Assembly (NCBI GenBank): GCA_001515955.1
Contig: LOES01000138.1
Location: 1 to 24,265 of the forward strand
Length of the DNA stretch: 24,265 nt
From: Clostridia bacterium BRH_c25
GTDB lineage: Bacteria; Bacillota_A; Clostridia; Lutisporales; Lutisporaceae
Reading direction: 5' to 3'
In this document: positions 15,374 through 22,721 of the stretch, piece after piece
How the letters are laid out: each line of letters opens with the position of its first letter
Position numbering within the stretch: position 1 is the stretch's first letter
Position numbers and translations under genes: made by a program
The notes under the pieces: generated by a model
The model's database searches: none
What the model was told of the DNA's origin: nothing
What the model saw: the letters and a program-made list of their open reading frames with translations, nothing else

Positions 15374-15467
15374 TTCATTGCCCCCAATTCAAGAATATGC
15401 ATTAGCTCTTTATATTTATATTCATGAGGGGGATTTATAGAACGGATACCTTTGGGGAAGGTGCAGA

Positions 15468-15848
15468 TTACTCTGCTTTATACATCTGGTCCAGGCTTTT
15501 CCTGCTGACGCTTCCGCCTCTCGCCATATCGATCGGTATCGTAAACATTATTCCGGTGCCGGGCTTTGACATGTCACCGCCGCAGATTTCCTCTATTTCA
15601 TCCATGATCTTAACCGCTTGCTTTTTGCTTTCAACCACCGTAAACATAGTCTTATTATTATCTCCAACCTCGTCCAGGCTTCTCATAAGGCTTCCTATAA
15701 ACGGTATCTCTTTTCCCATGCTCTTCCTCAGCTGGGCAGTTCCAACGCTGTCAATTATTGTTGCGCTGTATATACCCACATCCTTAAGCTTTCTTACTAT
15801 CTCACCCAAATGTTCCGGTTGGTTCAATACCACGAATAGTACATACAT
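15468..15848 (-). CDS. P-II-like signalling protein
   Basis: Probable small trimeric regulator of the P-II superfamily, which bind nucleotides and control transporters or enzymes. ATG at 15848 follows AGGAGTG at good spacing and gives 126 residues. An N-terminal beta-alpha unit (YVLFVVLNQPEHLGEIVRKL, then VGIYSATIIDSVG) is followed by a poorly conserved T-loop region (about 37-62), a second beta-alpha repeat and a C-loop-like end (PGTGIMFTIPIDMARGG). No uridylylation tyrosine of the GlnB kind is evident. It lies between a cation/proton antiporter and a ZIP transporter, so control of membrane transport is a reasonable guess. I could not assign a named subfamily. Confidence 0.65.
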   Translation of the reverse strand: MYVLFVVLNQPEHLGEIVRKLKDVGIYSATIIDSVGTAQLRKSMGKEIPFIGSLMRSLDEVGDNNKTMFTVVESKKQAVKIMDEIEEICGGDMSKPGTGIMFTIPIDMARGGSVSRKSLDQMYKAE

Positions 15849-15905
15849 AAGAATCACTCCTACAATCCATACATATTTGTTTTCCATTATACATTAACAC
15901 AATAA

Positions 15906-16099
15906 TAGTCACTAGTCACTAGTACTACTTTGTTACCTTGTAAAAACTATGTTTTCTGTGTCACTCTGACGCAGGAAGAGTCTAAGACCCAAAAGGCAAG
16001 ACCCAAGCAAATGCATGTATTCCTCTAAGGTCTAAGATCCTTCTCTACGCTCAGGATGACAACTAGTGGAGATATAACAAAGTAACACTAATCTCTAGA
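15906..16099. repeat. 7-bp arrays bracketing a long-form palindromic repeat
   Basis: Left array TAGTCAC, TAGTCAC, TAGTACT (15906-15926) is followed by ACTTTGTTA. After the palindromic repeat, TAACAAAGT (16075-16083) is followed by AACACTAATCTCTAG. The outer parts are inverted around the palindrome, as at 1343-1574. Confidence 0.65.
15959..16061. repeat. Long-form TGTCATTCTGA palindromic repeat
   Basis: Left arm TGTCACTCTGACGCAGG, right arm AGATCCTTCTCTACG...CAGGATGACA, with about 50 bp between them. The centre resembles that of 1407-1513. Confidence 0.75.
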
Positions 16100-16132
16100 T
16101 TCGGGTGACGCTTTGGGGTTCACATCCGACAC

Positions 16133-17281
16133 CTATGCCGCTAGTTTTGCACTCCTGTCGGATAAGGATTTTAATACCGGCGGCGTTATAATAGTTGTAG
16201 CCAGAACTATGAATATTACTGCCGCAAACACACTATCGGGTATTACTCCAAAACGAAGGCCCATATCAGTTATTATAAGAACCACCTCACCTCTTGGTAT
16301 CATTCCTATTCCAATCTGCATGGACTCCTGTCTGTTGAATCCGGCCAGTCCGGCAATCACTCCGCACCCCACAAGCTTTCCTATTACAGCCGCTGCAAGG
16401 AGTGCCAGTCCAAATACCCATCCTTTCATCAAGTAGCTTATATCCACCCTCATACCTGTCACAACGAAGAAAACAGGAGTAAGCAGTATGTAGGACACCT
16501 CCTGGATACCCTTTGTAACTTTATTTCTGAAAGGAGTTACCGATAGTATTATTCCTGCAATATAGGCTCCGGTAATGGCGGCTACCCCGAGCTCCTCAGA
16601 GGCAAACCCCATAACAAGGCAGAATATCAATCCCATTATAGCAATATGACCTGTAACAACCTTCGTTCTAAAAAACCATTTTGCAAGCTTTACTACGATG
16701 ATGCCTACGAATATTGCCAGCACAAAGAAGCCTAATATTTTCAAGACTACGATAACAACACTTTGTCCTGCACCGGGTTTTACAAAGCCGGTAATAAGCG
16801 ATAGCAGTACAATGCCTATTACATCGTCAATAACTGCTGCACTTAAAATGGCAATTCCCTGCTTAGTTTTGAGCTTATCAATTTCCCTCAGAGTCTCCAC
16901 AGATATACTAACACTGGTTGCACATAGGATAACACCCACAAATACCCCTTCTATCGCACTCATTCCAAACAGCATTGACACACCTGTGCCTAAAACCAGC
17001 GGAAGCAGTACACCTCCCATGGCAATTAACGAAGAGGATTTTCCCGACTCGATCAGCTGCCTCAGATCTGTCTCAAGTCCCGCAATAAACATCAGCAGTA
17101 TGACTCCCAATTCGGATAAATGCGTCAGAGTTTCACTTGGTTCTACAAGGCCCAGAACCGAAGGTCCGATCACAACACCCATAAGAAGCCTTCCAAGTAC
17201 TGTAGGCTGCTTGAGCTTTCTGCTTATATATCCTCCTATTTCAGCTGCTATAAGTACGATCGCAAGCTTTATTATAAACAT
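16133..17281 (-). CDS. CPA2-family cation/proton antiporter (KefB/NapA type)
   Basis: Integral membrane antiporter exchanging Na+ or K+ for protons. The 382 residues contain about twelve hydrophobic helices and the hallmark motifs: LGRLLMGVVIGPSVLGL near the N-terminus, FIAGLETDL, the ion-binding DD pair in AAVIDDVIGI (about residues 149-158) and IPRGEVVLI near the C-terminus. There is no TrkA-N or TrkA-C domain, so any regulator must be separate; the P-II-like gene downstream is a candidate. ATG at 17281 follows AGGGAG at nine bases; an ATG three codons earlier abuts the ribosome site. A near-consensus sigma-A promoter lies 60-90 bases upstream. The transported ion cannot be told from sequence. 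Confidence 0.92.
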   Translation of the reverse strand: MFIIKLAIVLIAAEIGGYISRKLKQPTVLGRLLMGVVIGPSVLGLVEPSETLTHLSELGVILLMFIAGLETDLRQLIESGKSSSLIAMGGVLLPLVLGTGVSMLFGMSAIEGVFVGVILCATSVSISVETLREIDKLKTKQGIAILSAAVIDDVIGIVLLSLITGFVKPGAGQSVVIVVLKILGFFVLAIFVGIIVVKLAKWFFRTKVVTGHIAIMGLIFCLVMGFASEELGVAAITGAYIAGIILSVTPFRNKVTKGIQEVSYILLTPVFFVVTGMRVDISYLMKGWVFGLALLAAAVIGKLVGCGVIAGLAGFNRQESMQIGIGMIPRGEVVLIITDMGLRFGVIPDSVFAAVIFIVLATTIITPPVLKSLSDRSAKLAA

Positions 17282-17342
17282 ATATTCCATCTCCCTTACA
17301 TATACCTAAGAAAAAATTACAAAATTCAGAGCACAAATATAA

Positions 17343-17371
17343 ATTATATAACTTTGAAACTATTATTTCAA
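17343..17371 (-). promoter_or_regulatory. Sigma-A promoter of the antiporter gene
   Basis: Minus strand TTGAAA (17366-17371), 17 bases, TATAAT (17343-17348): a perfect -10 and one mismatch at -35. An inverted repeat TTTGAAA/TTTCAAA (17353-17372) occupies the -35 and spacer and could be an operator. Confidence 0.8.
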
Positions 17372-17464
17372 AATGGCTTATTGGCAAATACAGGCGATAC
17401 GGCTTTATTTGCAGCTGTCTGTGTGAATAATATCTGTATTTCTACAAAATACATGCATAGACGT

Positions 17465-17496
17465 AAAAAGCAGAGGCAAGTTAACCTGCCTCTGCT
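17465..17496 (-). terminator. Intrinsic terminator of the yqhQ-prmC-prfA operon
   Basis: AGCAGAGGCA ... TGCCTCTGCT, a 10-bp perfect stem with an 8-base loop, followed on the minus strand by a run of Ts (17465-17469). It lies about 70 bases past the prfA stop because a repeat element sits between. Confidence 0.9.
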
Positions 17497-17520
17497 TCTA
17501 TTAACACATATATATGGTGC

Positions 17521-17566
17521 GGACGCCCAATGGGCGCCCCTACTCGTATCTCGCATCTCGTATCTA
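17521..17566. repeat. 7-bp array plus GTAGGGGCG palindrome attached to the prfA stop codon
   Basis: TCGTATC, TCGCATC, TCGTATC (17544-17564) beside the palindrome GGACGCCCA-A-TGGGCGCCC (17521-17539) and CCTAC. On the minus strand the prfA stop TAG opens the first 7-bp word. The same module pair occurs at 22079-22187. Confidence 0.75.
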
Positions 17567-18631
17567 TTCCGCCCCTTTGAGCTTTTCTGCCTGTGCACTT
17601 GTTATCAGTGAATCTATCATCTCATCAATGTCTCCGTCCATGAAGGAATCCAACTGATATAAGGTCAGCCCTATCCTATGGTCCGTCACCCTGCCCTGAG
17701 GGAAATTGTAGGTCCTTATTCTTTCACTTCTGTCTCCTGTACCTACCTGACTCTTCCTGTCGCTGGCAATGGAGGCATTATGCCTCTCAATTTCAATATC
17801 CAGAAGTCTGGATTTTAATATCTTTATAGCCTTATCTTTGTTCTTGAGCTGTGATTTTTCATCCTGGCAGGATACAACCAAGCCTGTAGGAAGATGCGTT
17901 ACTCTTACAGCACTGTCCGTTGTGTTTACACTCTGTCCTCCGTGTCCGCTTGAACGGAATACATCAATTCTCAGATCATTGGCGTTTATTTCCACATCTA
18001 CATCTTCTGCCTCCGGGAGCACCGCAACTGTAGAAGTTGAAGTATGTATCCTCCCGCTGGCTTCGGTAGAAGGAATCCTCTGAACCCTGTGGGCTCCGCT
18101 TTCGTATTTGAGCCTGCTGTATGCACCTTTGCCGTTGATCTCAAATATTACTTCCTTATAACCGCCTATATCTGTAGCATTGGAGCTGAGCATTTCTACC
18201 TTCCAGCCCAATCTTTCCGCATATCTTACATACATCCTGAACAGGTCCCCGGCGAACAATGCTGCTTCTTCTCCTCCTGCAGCACCTCTTACTTCAACTA
18301 TAACGCTTTTATCATCATTGGGATCCTTGGGAAGAAGCATTACCCTGATCTCCTCTTCAATGCTCTCCTTCTTTTCCTGCAGCTCTGAAAGCTCAAATCT
18401 GACCATTTCTTCAAAATCCTTGTCAGGCTTATCTGAAAGCATAGCTTTTGAATCTTCTATACCCTTAAGCACGGACTTATACTCCTTGACCTTTGCAACC
18501 AAAGGCTCAAGGCCCGCATGCTCCTTCACAAGCTTCTGCCACATGCTCTGATCCCCTATAACTTCAGGATCACTTATCTTATGGCTCAGATCCTCATATT
18601 TCTCTTCGATAAACTCCAGTTTATCCAACAT
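17564..18631 (-). CDS. prfA: Peptide chain release factor 1
   Basis: Recognises UAA and UAG stop codons and triggers peptide release on the ribosome. ATG at 18631, nine bases after GGAG, gives 355 residues, normal for RF1; upstream in-frame starts would run into prmC. The anticodon-like tripeptide PST (187-189, PxT as in RF1, not SPF as in RF2) and the catalytic GGQ (231-233, in [17 protein letters not shown]) are in place. It lies 25 bases after prmC, whose product methylates that GGQ glutamine, the usual functional pairing. Its own stop is TAG, set inside a repeat word. Confidence 0.97.
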   Translation of the reverse strand: MLDKLEFIEEKYEDLSHKISDPEVIGDQSMWQKLVKEHAGLEPLVAKVKEYKSVLKGIEDSKAMLSDKPDKDFEEMVRFELSELQEKKESIEEEIRVMLLPKDPNDDKSVIVEVRGAAGGEEAALFAGDLFRMYVRYAERLGWKVEMLSSNATDIGGYKEVIFEINGKGAYSRLKYESGAHRVQRIPSTEASGRIHTSTSTVAVLPEAEDVDVEINANDLRIDVFRSSGHGGQSVNTTDSAVRVTHLPTGLVVSCQDEKSQLKNKDKAIKILKSRLLDIEIERHNASIASDRKSQVGTGDRSERIRTYNFPQGRVTDHRIGLTLYQLDSFMDGDIDEMIDSLITSAQAEKLKGAE

Positions 18632-18656
18632 CCTATCACACTCCATATCCCAAAAA

Positions 18657-19541
18657 CTATCGTATTTTACGTCCCCATACACATCTGTCATAACCCGAAA
18701 GATCTTTTTCAATATTTAAATTGTCATAATAACCGCTCTCTTCCATAATATTTTTCACTCTAACCCCTTGATCATGTCCCACCTCAAATGCGAGTATTCC
18801 TTTATTCTTGAGAAATTCAACGCTGTCCTTAATAATTCTTCTATAGTATACAAGCCCGTCTTTGCCTCCGTCAAGAGCCAAATGAGGCTCATAGCTGCGG
18901 ACATTTATATCCAGCTCTTGTATAGCAGCACTTTCTATATAAGGGGGGTTGGACACTATTACATCAGTAATCCCCAGCAACCCTTCCTCCCTGATATTCT
19001 CAAACAAATCGCTCTTTACTACCCTTATGCTGTTCTCCAATCCAAATCGATTGACATTTATATTGCAGCAGTCCAAAGCACTATCAGAAATATCCACAGC
19101 CAACACCCTTGCATTGGGTATATTGATCGCAAGGCTTACTGCTATTGCTCCGCTGCCGGTACACACATCAATTATTTCAGGGCTTTCCAAGCCCTTGGTC
19201 AGCTCAATTACCTTTTCTGCAATTATTTCAGTGTCGCCACGGGGTATAAGCACCCCTGAATCTACGTATAACTCAAGACCCATAAATTCCTGTCTTTTGG
19301 TAATGTACTGTACAGGCTTACCCTTGCTCCGTTCATCTATAAGCTCCATATACCCTTTGGCAGCTTGCTCATCAAGCAAATACTCCTGTTGTGTCATAAG
19401 CTTTATTCTGTTAAAATCCATTCCGGATTGTTTCAGGGCAAAAATTAGCAGCAGCTCTGCATCGAGTACCGGGGTATCGGTATTCATGCACTTTTTTAAG
19501 ACTTCCACTGCATTTTTCAGCAGCTCCCTTATGCTTCCCAT
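18657..19541 (-). CDS. prmC: Release factor glutamine methyltransferase
   Basis: Uses S-adenosylmethionine to N5-methylate the glutamine of the GGQ motif of release factors. The 294 residues show an N-terminal helical release-factor-binding domain (about 1-85), the VLIPRGDTE motif (97-105, a PRxDTE variant), the SAM-binding [14 protein letters not shown] (125-138) and the catalytic NPPY (198-201). ATG overlaps the yqhQ stop codon as TAATG, so translation is coupled, and prfA follows. This yqhQ-prmC-prfA order recurs in Clostridia. Confidence 0.96.
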   Translation of the reverse strand: MGSIRELLKNAVEVLKKCMNTDTPVLDAELLLIFALKQSGMDFNRIKLMTQQEYLLDEQAAKGYMELIDERSKGKPVQYITKRQEFMGLELYVDSGVLIPRGDTEIIAEKVIELTKGLESPEIIDVCTGSGAIAVSLAINIPNARVLAVDISDSALDCCNINVNRFGLENSIRVVKSDLFENIREEGLLGITDVIVSNPPYIESAAIQELDINVRSYEPHLALDGGKDGLVYYRRIIKDSVEFLKNKGILAFEVGHDQGVRVKNIMEESGYYDNLNIEKDLSGYDRCVWGRKIR

Positions 19542-20470
19542 TACCAGTTATCCGCCTCCGGGTCAACTACAAGAACACTCTTAAGAGCTTCAACAGCTAC
19601 TTCTATCTGCTTGTCGTCCGGCTCTCTGGTGGTTATTTTCTGCAGCCACATTCCCGGAGCCGATATAATGCAGGATAGCTTGCTCTGGCTCTTTCCCGCC
19701 CATTTGATAATTTCGAAGGATATACCGGCCACAAAAGGTATAAGTACTATCCTTATTAGAAGCCTCATCAATACTCCTGACCAACTGAACATTGAAAAAA
19801 GAAGTATGCTCACTATCATTACTATGAAAAGAAAGCTGGTACCGCATCTTGGGTGCAGCCTGCCATATTTTTTTACATTCTCTACAGTCAGTTCTTCTCC
19901 ATGCTCATAACAGAATATGCTCTTGTGCTCTGCTCCGTGATATTCAAATACTCTTCTGATATCCTTCATTTTGGATACCGCAAGTATATAACCCAGGAAA
20001 ATGGCTATCCTTACTATGCCCTCAATTCCATTTAGCATAACATTGCTGTTGGTATATATCTTGAAAGCATCTACAATTACAGTAGGAAGCAGTATGAAAA
20101 GACCTACTGAGAACACTATTGAAATGACAACAGATATCCATATTATATTATTGCCCAAAAATTCATCAAACTTTGAAGGCTTCTTTTTCTTTTCCTCTTC
20201 TTCTTCTTCAATGAACTCGGCGGAGTACATAAGTGCTTTGACACCCAGTACCATTGAATCTATAAATGCATACATGCCTCTTAGTATAGGTATCTTGGAT
20301 ATTACCTTCCTGTTGCCCTTAAGCTTTTCCTTGCTTACAATTATCTCTCCATCAGGCTTCCTCACTGCAATGGCAACATCCTCGGCTCCCTTCATCATTA
20401 CTCCCTCAATAACGGCCTGGCCACCTACAGCCTTTGGTTTTATTTTGTTCTCAGAACCTAATATTTTCAT
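19541..20470 (-). CDS. yqhQ: DUF1385 / YqhQ-family membrane protein
   Basis: Conserved membrane protein of unproven biochemical role. The 309 residues include the N-terminal family signature GGQAVIEGVMMKG (16-28), an acid/lysine-rich cytoplasmic stretch (EEEEEEKKKKP, about 88-98), several membrane helices (about 110-135, 150-165, 212-250), and the strongly conserved FEYHGAEHKSIFCYEHGE plus GRLHPRCGTSF segments, whose His, Glu and Cys residues could bind metal. The end lies in the cytoplasm by prediction. ATG follows AAAGGT. It heads the prmC-prfA operon, with a sigma-A promoter at 20520-20548. The adjacency to translation-termination genes is conserved but unexplained. Confidence 0.9.
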   Translation of the reverse strand: MKILGSENKIKPKAVGGQAVIEGVMMKGAEDVAIAVRKPDGEIIVSKEKLKGNRKVISKIPILRGMYAFIDSMVLGVKALMYSAEFIEEEEEEKKKKPSKFDEFLGNNIIWISVVISIVFSVGLFILLPTVIVDAFKIYTNSNVMLNGIEGIVRIAIFLGYILAVSKMKDIRRVFEYHGAEHKSIFCYEHGEELTVENVKKYGRLHPRCGTSFLFIVMIVSILLFSMFSWSGVLMRLLIRIVLIPFVAGISFEIIKWAGKSQSKLSCIISAPGMWLQKITTREPDDKQIEVAVEALKSVLVVDPEADNW

Positions 20471-20519
20471 ATATTTCTACCTTTCAAATGAATTGGTTAT
20501 TTCAAAATCCTCTTATAGT

Positions 20520-20548
20520 AGTATATCGTTACTTGATGTGATTTACAA
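20520..20548 (-). promoter_or_regulatory. Sigma-A promoter of the yqhQ operon
   Basis: Minus strand TTGTAA (20543-20548), 17 bases, TATACT (20520-20525), about 50 bases before the yqhQ ATG. Each hexamer has a small deviation from consensus and the spacing is ideal. Confidence 0.65.
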
Positions 20549-20700
20549 GAGCAGGACTTTATTCGACAAATTTATGAATATTTATACAAATATGCAACAA
20601 TTAATATTTATTACCATCCATTTTTGTGTTAAAATATATTTTGTAAAACCCATGTTTATTTATTTGTCAGCTTGAAGGAAAATACTTAATAATATTGTCT

Positions 20701-20812
20701 ATATTGAACACACGTAGTATTTACATTGGGAGGAGTGCGAATTCAATAACAACCAAGGAAACATTTACGCGAAATTTAAATAAAAAATGTAAAATGTTTT
20801 TCGCGAAATATT
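20701..20812 (+). repeat. 110-bp structured repeat, copy B, leader of cheY-like gene
   Basis: About nine in ten positions match copy A by eye. The second arm ends at CGCGAAATAT, and the Shine-Dalgarno run of the cheY-like gene begins three bases later, so any transcript reading this gene from upstream carries the repeat in its 5' leader. Differences from copy A fall mostly in the loops. Confidence 0.85.
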
Positions 20813-20828
20813 TAAGGGGGGAAATGTT

Positions 20829-21338
20829 TTGGCAAAAGTACTTGTTGTAGATGACTCATCAATAATGAGAAGAAATCTGTCAGCTATACTTAAAAATGCA
20901 GGTCATACTATTGTATCAGAAGCCGCCAATGGTGAACTGGCTGCTAAAGAATATGAAAAGCATAAGCCAGATCTTGTGACAATGGATATTACCATGCCGG
21001 TGCTGAATGGCATCGGTGCAGTCAAGAAGATAATTGACTATGATCCGGAGGCCCAGATAATTATGATAAGTGCCCTTGATCAGAAATTTATGGTATTGAC
21101 TGCTATTCAGAATGGAGCCAAACATTACATAATTAAACCCTTCAGTACGGAAAAAGTAATAGCTGTGGTAAATGAAGTACTGAATTCATCCCATGGCAAA
21201 GCCGTCAAAAAAGCAGACAAGCCCTGCAAACAACCTCCGAGTGTACTTAACACCACCATTGTTGGTATCAATCAGTCTATTGATAATATTAATACCGCAA
21301 TAAAGACCCTGGATACAGAGCCTCCCGAAGAAAAATGA
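20829..21338 (+). CDS. CheY-like single-domain response regulator
   Basis: Receiver protein with a C-terminal extension but no DNA-binding domain. Acidic pocket D8/D9, phosphoacceptor D53 (TMDITMP), S81 (MISAL) and K103 (IKPF) are all present, so it should be phosphorylated by a histidine kinase. Residues about 120-169 form a polar tail ending in a short amphipathic segment (VGINQSIDNINTAIKTL) that may bind a partner. TTG at 20829 follows GGGGGG. It is the only plus-strand gene here and has no kinase or chemotaxis neighbour, so the partner is unknown. It resembles chemotaxis CheY, but regulation of another process is equally possible. The 110-bp repeat sits directly upstream. Confidence 0.85.
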   Translation: MAKVLVVDDSSIMRRNLSAILKNAGHTIVSEAANGELAAKEYEKHKPDLVTMDITMPVLNGIGAVKKIIDYDPEAQIIMISALDQKFMVLTAIQNGAKHYIIKPFSTEKVIAVVNEVLNSSHGKAVKKADKPCKQPPSVLNTTIVGINQSIDNINTAIKTLDTEPPEEK

Positions 21339-21346
21339 TAAAATCA

Positions 21347-21413
21347 AGGGGCTGTTGCAAAATTTGTAGGGAACGGTCTTGACCTTTCCACATTTTGCAA
21401 CAACCCCTTTTTA
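21347..21413 (+). terminator. 62-bp imperfect palindrome followed by T-run, terminator of cheY-like gene
   Basis: AGGGGCTGTTGCAAAAT (21347-21363) pairs with ATTTTGCAACAACCCCT (21392-21408) with one mismatch, and the interior GGAACGGTC-TT-GACCTTTCC folds again. TTTTT follows on the plus strand. It ends the cheY-like gene and faces the end of tdk, nine bases away. The GGGGCTGTTGCAAAA end is reminiscent of insertion-sequence termini, so it may derive from a small non-autonomous element. Confidence 0.8.
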
Positions 21414-21416
21414 TCC

Positions 21417-21998
21417 CTACTTCTTCCCCGGAACCTCGTGGCATTTCCTGCACCTAGCTTCATAGCTTTCCTTGGCCCCTACCAATATTATCGGATCATC
21501 ATAGCATGCAGGCTTTCCGTCTATCAGCCTCTGGGTTCTGGTAGCAGGATTTCCGCACTTTATGCATATAGCCTGGATCTTGTCCACAAATTCTGCAGCA
21601 GACATCAATTCGGGTGTAGGGCCAAAAGGCTCTCCCTTAAAATCCTGGTCAAGACCTGCCACAATTACGCGTCTTCCTTCATCAGCCAACTTGGTACATA
21701 TATCCACTACACCTTTATCGAAAAACTGCACTTCATCTATTGCTACAACAATTGTGTCATCTTCTATGTACTTCATAATATCTTCAGAGTTTGAAATCTT
21801 TAATGCTTCAATTTTAATTCCGTTATGAGATACAACGTGATCGATTGCATAACGGTCATCAATACAATGCTTGAATACCTGCACTTTTTGTCTTGCAATT
21901 TTTGCTCTGTTAATTCTCCTTATTAATTCTTCACTCTTACCGCTGAACATTGGTCCAACAACTACTTCAATCCATCCATGATCCTTCGGTCCATACAT
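21417..21998 (-). CDS. tdk: Thymidine kinase
   Basis: Phosphorylates thymidine (and deoxyuridine) with ATP for salvage; type II (TK1-like) fold. The 193 residues contain the P-loop [11 protein letters not shown] (15-25), the DEVQFFD motif (Walker B-like), the catalytic/lasso region and a zinc site made of [13 protein letters not shown] and CRKCH. ATG follows GGGGGT at six bases. A near-perfect sigma-A promoter lies 40-70 bases upstream. Tdk next to rpmE and prfA is a common Gram-positive arrangement. Confidence 0.96.
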   Translation of the reverse strand: MYGPKDHGWIEVVVGPMFSGKSEELIRRINRAKIARQKVQVFKHCIDDRYAIDHVVSHNGIKIEALKISNSEDIMKYIEDDTIVVAIDEVQFFDKGVVDICTKLADEGRRVIVAGLDQDFKGEPFGPTPELMSAAEFVDKIQAICIKCGNPATRTQRLIDGKPACYDDPIILVGAKESYEARCRKCHEVPGKK

Positions 21999-22037
21999 AT
22001 TACAACCCCCATATGCAGAATTTTCCCTTACTTCATT

Positions 22038-22066
22038 ATTATAAATGCTCAGATAATTTATGGCAA
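22038..22066 (-). promoter_or_regulatory. Sigma-A promoter of tdk
   Basis: Minus strand TTGCCA (22061-22066), 17 bases, TATAAT (22038-22043). The repeat element begins about five bases upstream of the -35 box, leaving the core promoter intact. Confidence 0.8.
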
Positions 22067-22070
22067 GAGA

Positions 22071-22187
22071 ATAGATAGATGCGAGATGCGAGACTCGAGA
22101 TGCGAGATTTAAGCTAAGCTTCGAAGGCGGGCGAACACTGTTCGCCCCTACAACCCGGAACCTCGTATCTCGTATCTCGTATCTAAA
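22071..22187. repeat. Compound inverted 7-bp array element with two palindromic cores
   Basis: Left array of ATGCGAG-type words (about 22079-22107), core AAGCTTCGAAGGC, palindrome GGGCGAACACTGTTCGCCC (22129-22147) followed by CCTACA, right array CCTCGTA, TCTCGTA, TCTCGTA (22161-22181). The arrays are inverted relative to each other. It joins the TTCGAA core type of 1538/7411 with the GTAGGGGCG palindrome type of 17521. Confidence 0.85.
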
Positions 22188-22188
22188 T

Positions 22189-22223
22189 TAAAATAAATAG
22201 AGGTTAAAGCAATCTTTAACCTC
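22189..22223 (-). terminator. Intrinsic terminator of rpmE
   Basis: GAGGTTAAAG, loop CAAT, CTTTAACCTC: a 10-bp perfect stem (22200-22223) followed on the minus strand by TATTTATTTTAATTT. It begins six bases after the rpmE stop. Confidence 0.85.
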
Positions 22224-22229
22224 CGTGAA

Positions 22230-22475
22230 TTATTCTTCTTTGTTTTCTTCTTTAACTTCTTCTTTGATTTCTGCTTTGTCCAAGTTAAATCTCTTCTTGA
22301 ATCTGTCAACACGTCCGCCTGTATCTACAAGCTTCTGCTTTCCTGTAAAGAAAGGATGACACTTGGAACAAATTTCTACTTTTATTTCCTTTTTAACTGA
22401 ACCTGTCTCAAATGCTTCTCCACAAGCACATTTAACAACTGCCTCTCCATACTTCGGATGGATTCCTTCTTTCAT
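22230..22475 (-). CDS. rpmE: 50S ribosomal protein L31, zinc-binding type
   Basis: Ribosomal protein of the large subunit. With ATG at 22475, preceded by GAGGTGA, it has 81 residues; a GTG three codons earlier overlaps the ribosome site. C16, C18 (CACG), C36 and C39 (CSKCHPF) form the zinc ribbon of the C+ type, not the zinc-free RpmE2/YtiA type. The family motif HPKYGE near the start and FYTGK-like [18 protein letters not shown] are present. The acid/lysine-rich tail ([15 protein letters not shown]) extends it by about 12-15 residues, as in many Clostridia. It lies between rho and tdk with its own promoter. Confidence 0.97.
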   Translation of the reverse strand: MKEGIHPKYGEAVVKCACGEAFETGSVKKEIKVEICSKCHPFFTGKQKLVDTGGRVDRFKKRFNLDKAEIKEEVKEENKEE

Positions 22476-22581
22476 TTTATTCACCTCTTTCTTTATGGAA
22501 TGTATATACGTGCGACTAAATCACACACTATCGTATTAAATTCTTTCAGGCAGCGCGGAATTAATTTCGTCCTTCGGCACT

Positions 22582-22623
22582 CCCCGCACCTCGAACCTCG
22601 TACCCCGAACCTCGCGCCTGCAA
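22582..22623. repeat. Six perfect 7-bp repeats upstream of rpmE
   Basis: CCCCGCA, CCTCGAA, CCTCGTA, CCCCGAA, CCTCGCG, CCTGCAA in strict phase. They lie within the rpmE leader, just downstream of its promoter, so they would be transcribed. Confidence 0.75.
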
Positions 22624-22629
22624 GTATAT

Positions 22630-22658
22630 ATTTTAGCATAGAATTTCATACTTGGCAA
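22630..22658 (-). promoter_or_regulatory. Sigma-A promoter of rpmE
   Basis: Minus strand TTGCCA (22653-22658), 17 bases, TAAAAT (22630-22635). It gives a leader of about 150 bases that contains the 7-bp array at 22582-22623. Confidence 0.7.
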
Positions 22659-22721
22659 ATATTTTTTATCAAGGGTTTTGTTTAGTTTTCCCTGAATACA
22701 GGAATTAAATTATGAATTATT

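Larger units (their letters stand above)
20471..20828. other. Gene-free 358 bp divergent region between yqhQ and cheY
   Basis: Contains the yqhQ promoter (20520-20548), an AT-rich middle and the 110-bp repeat copy B (20701-20812). A weak plus-strand candidate promoter for the cheY-like gene is TTGTCA, 17 bases, TAATAA around 20665-20693; I am not confident in it. Confidence 0.55.

Noticed and set aside
22582..22623. Possible CRISPR array from regularly spaced short repeats
   Set aside because: The period is 7 bp with no spacers of 30-40 bp and no cas genes; it is a degenerate tandem repeat.
22612..22656. Inverted CAAGTAT/ATACTTG between rho and rpmE as a rho terminator
   Set aside because: The loop is long, there is no T-run and the region coincides with the rpmE promoter; the symmetry is probably incidental.
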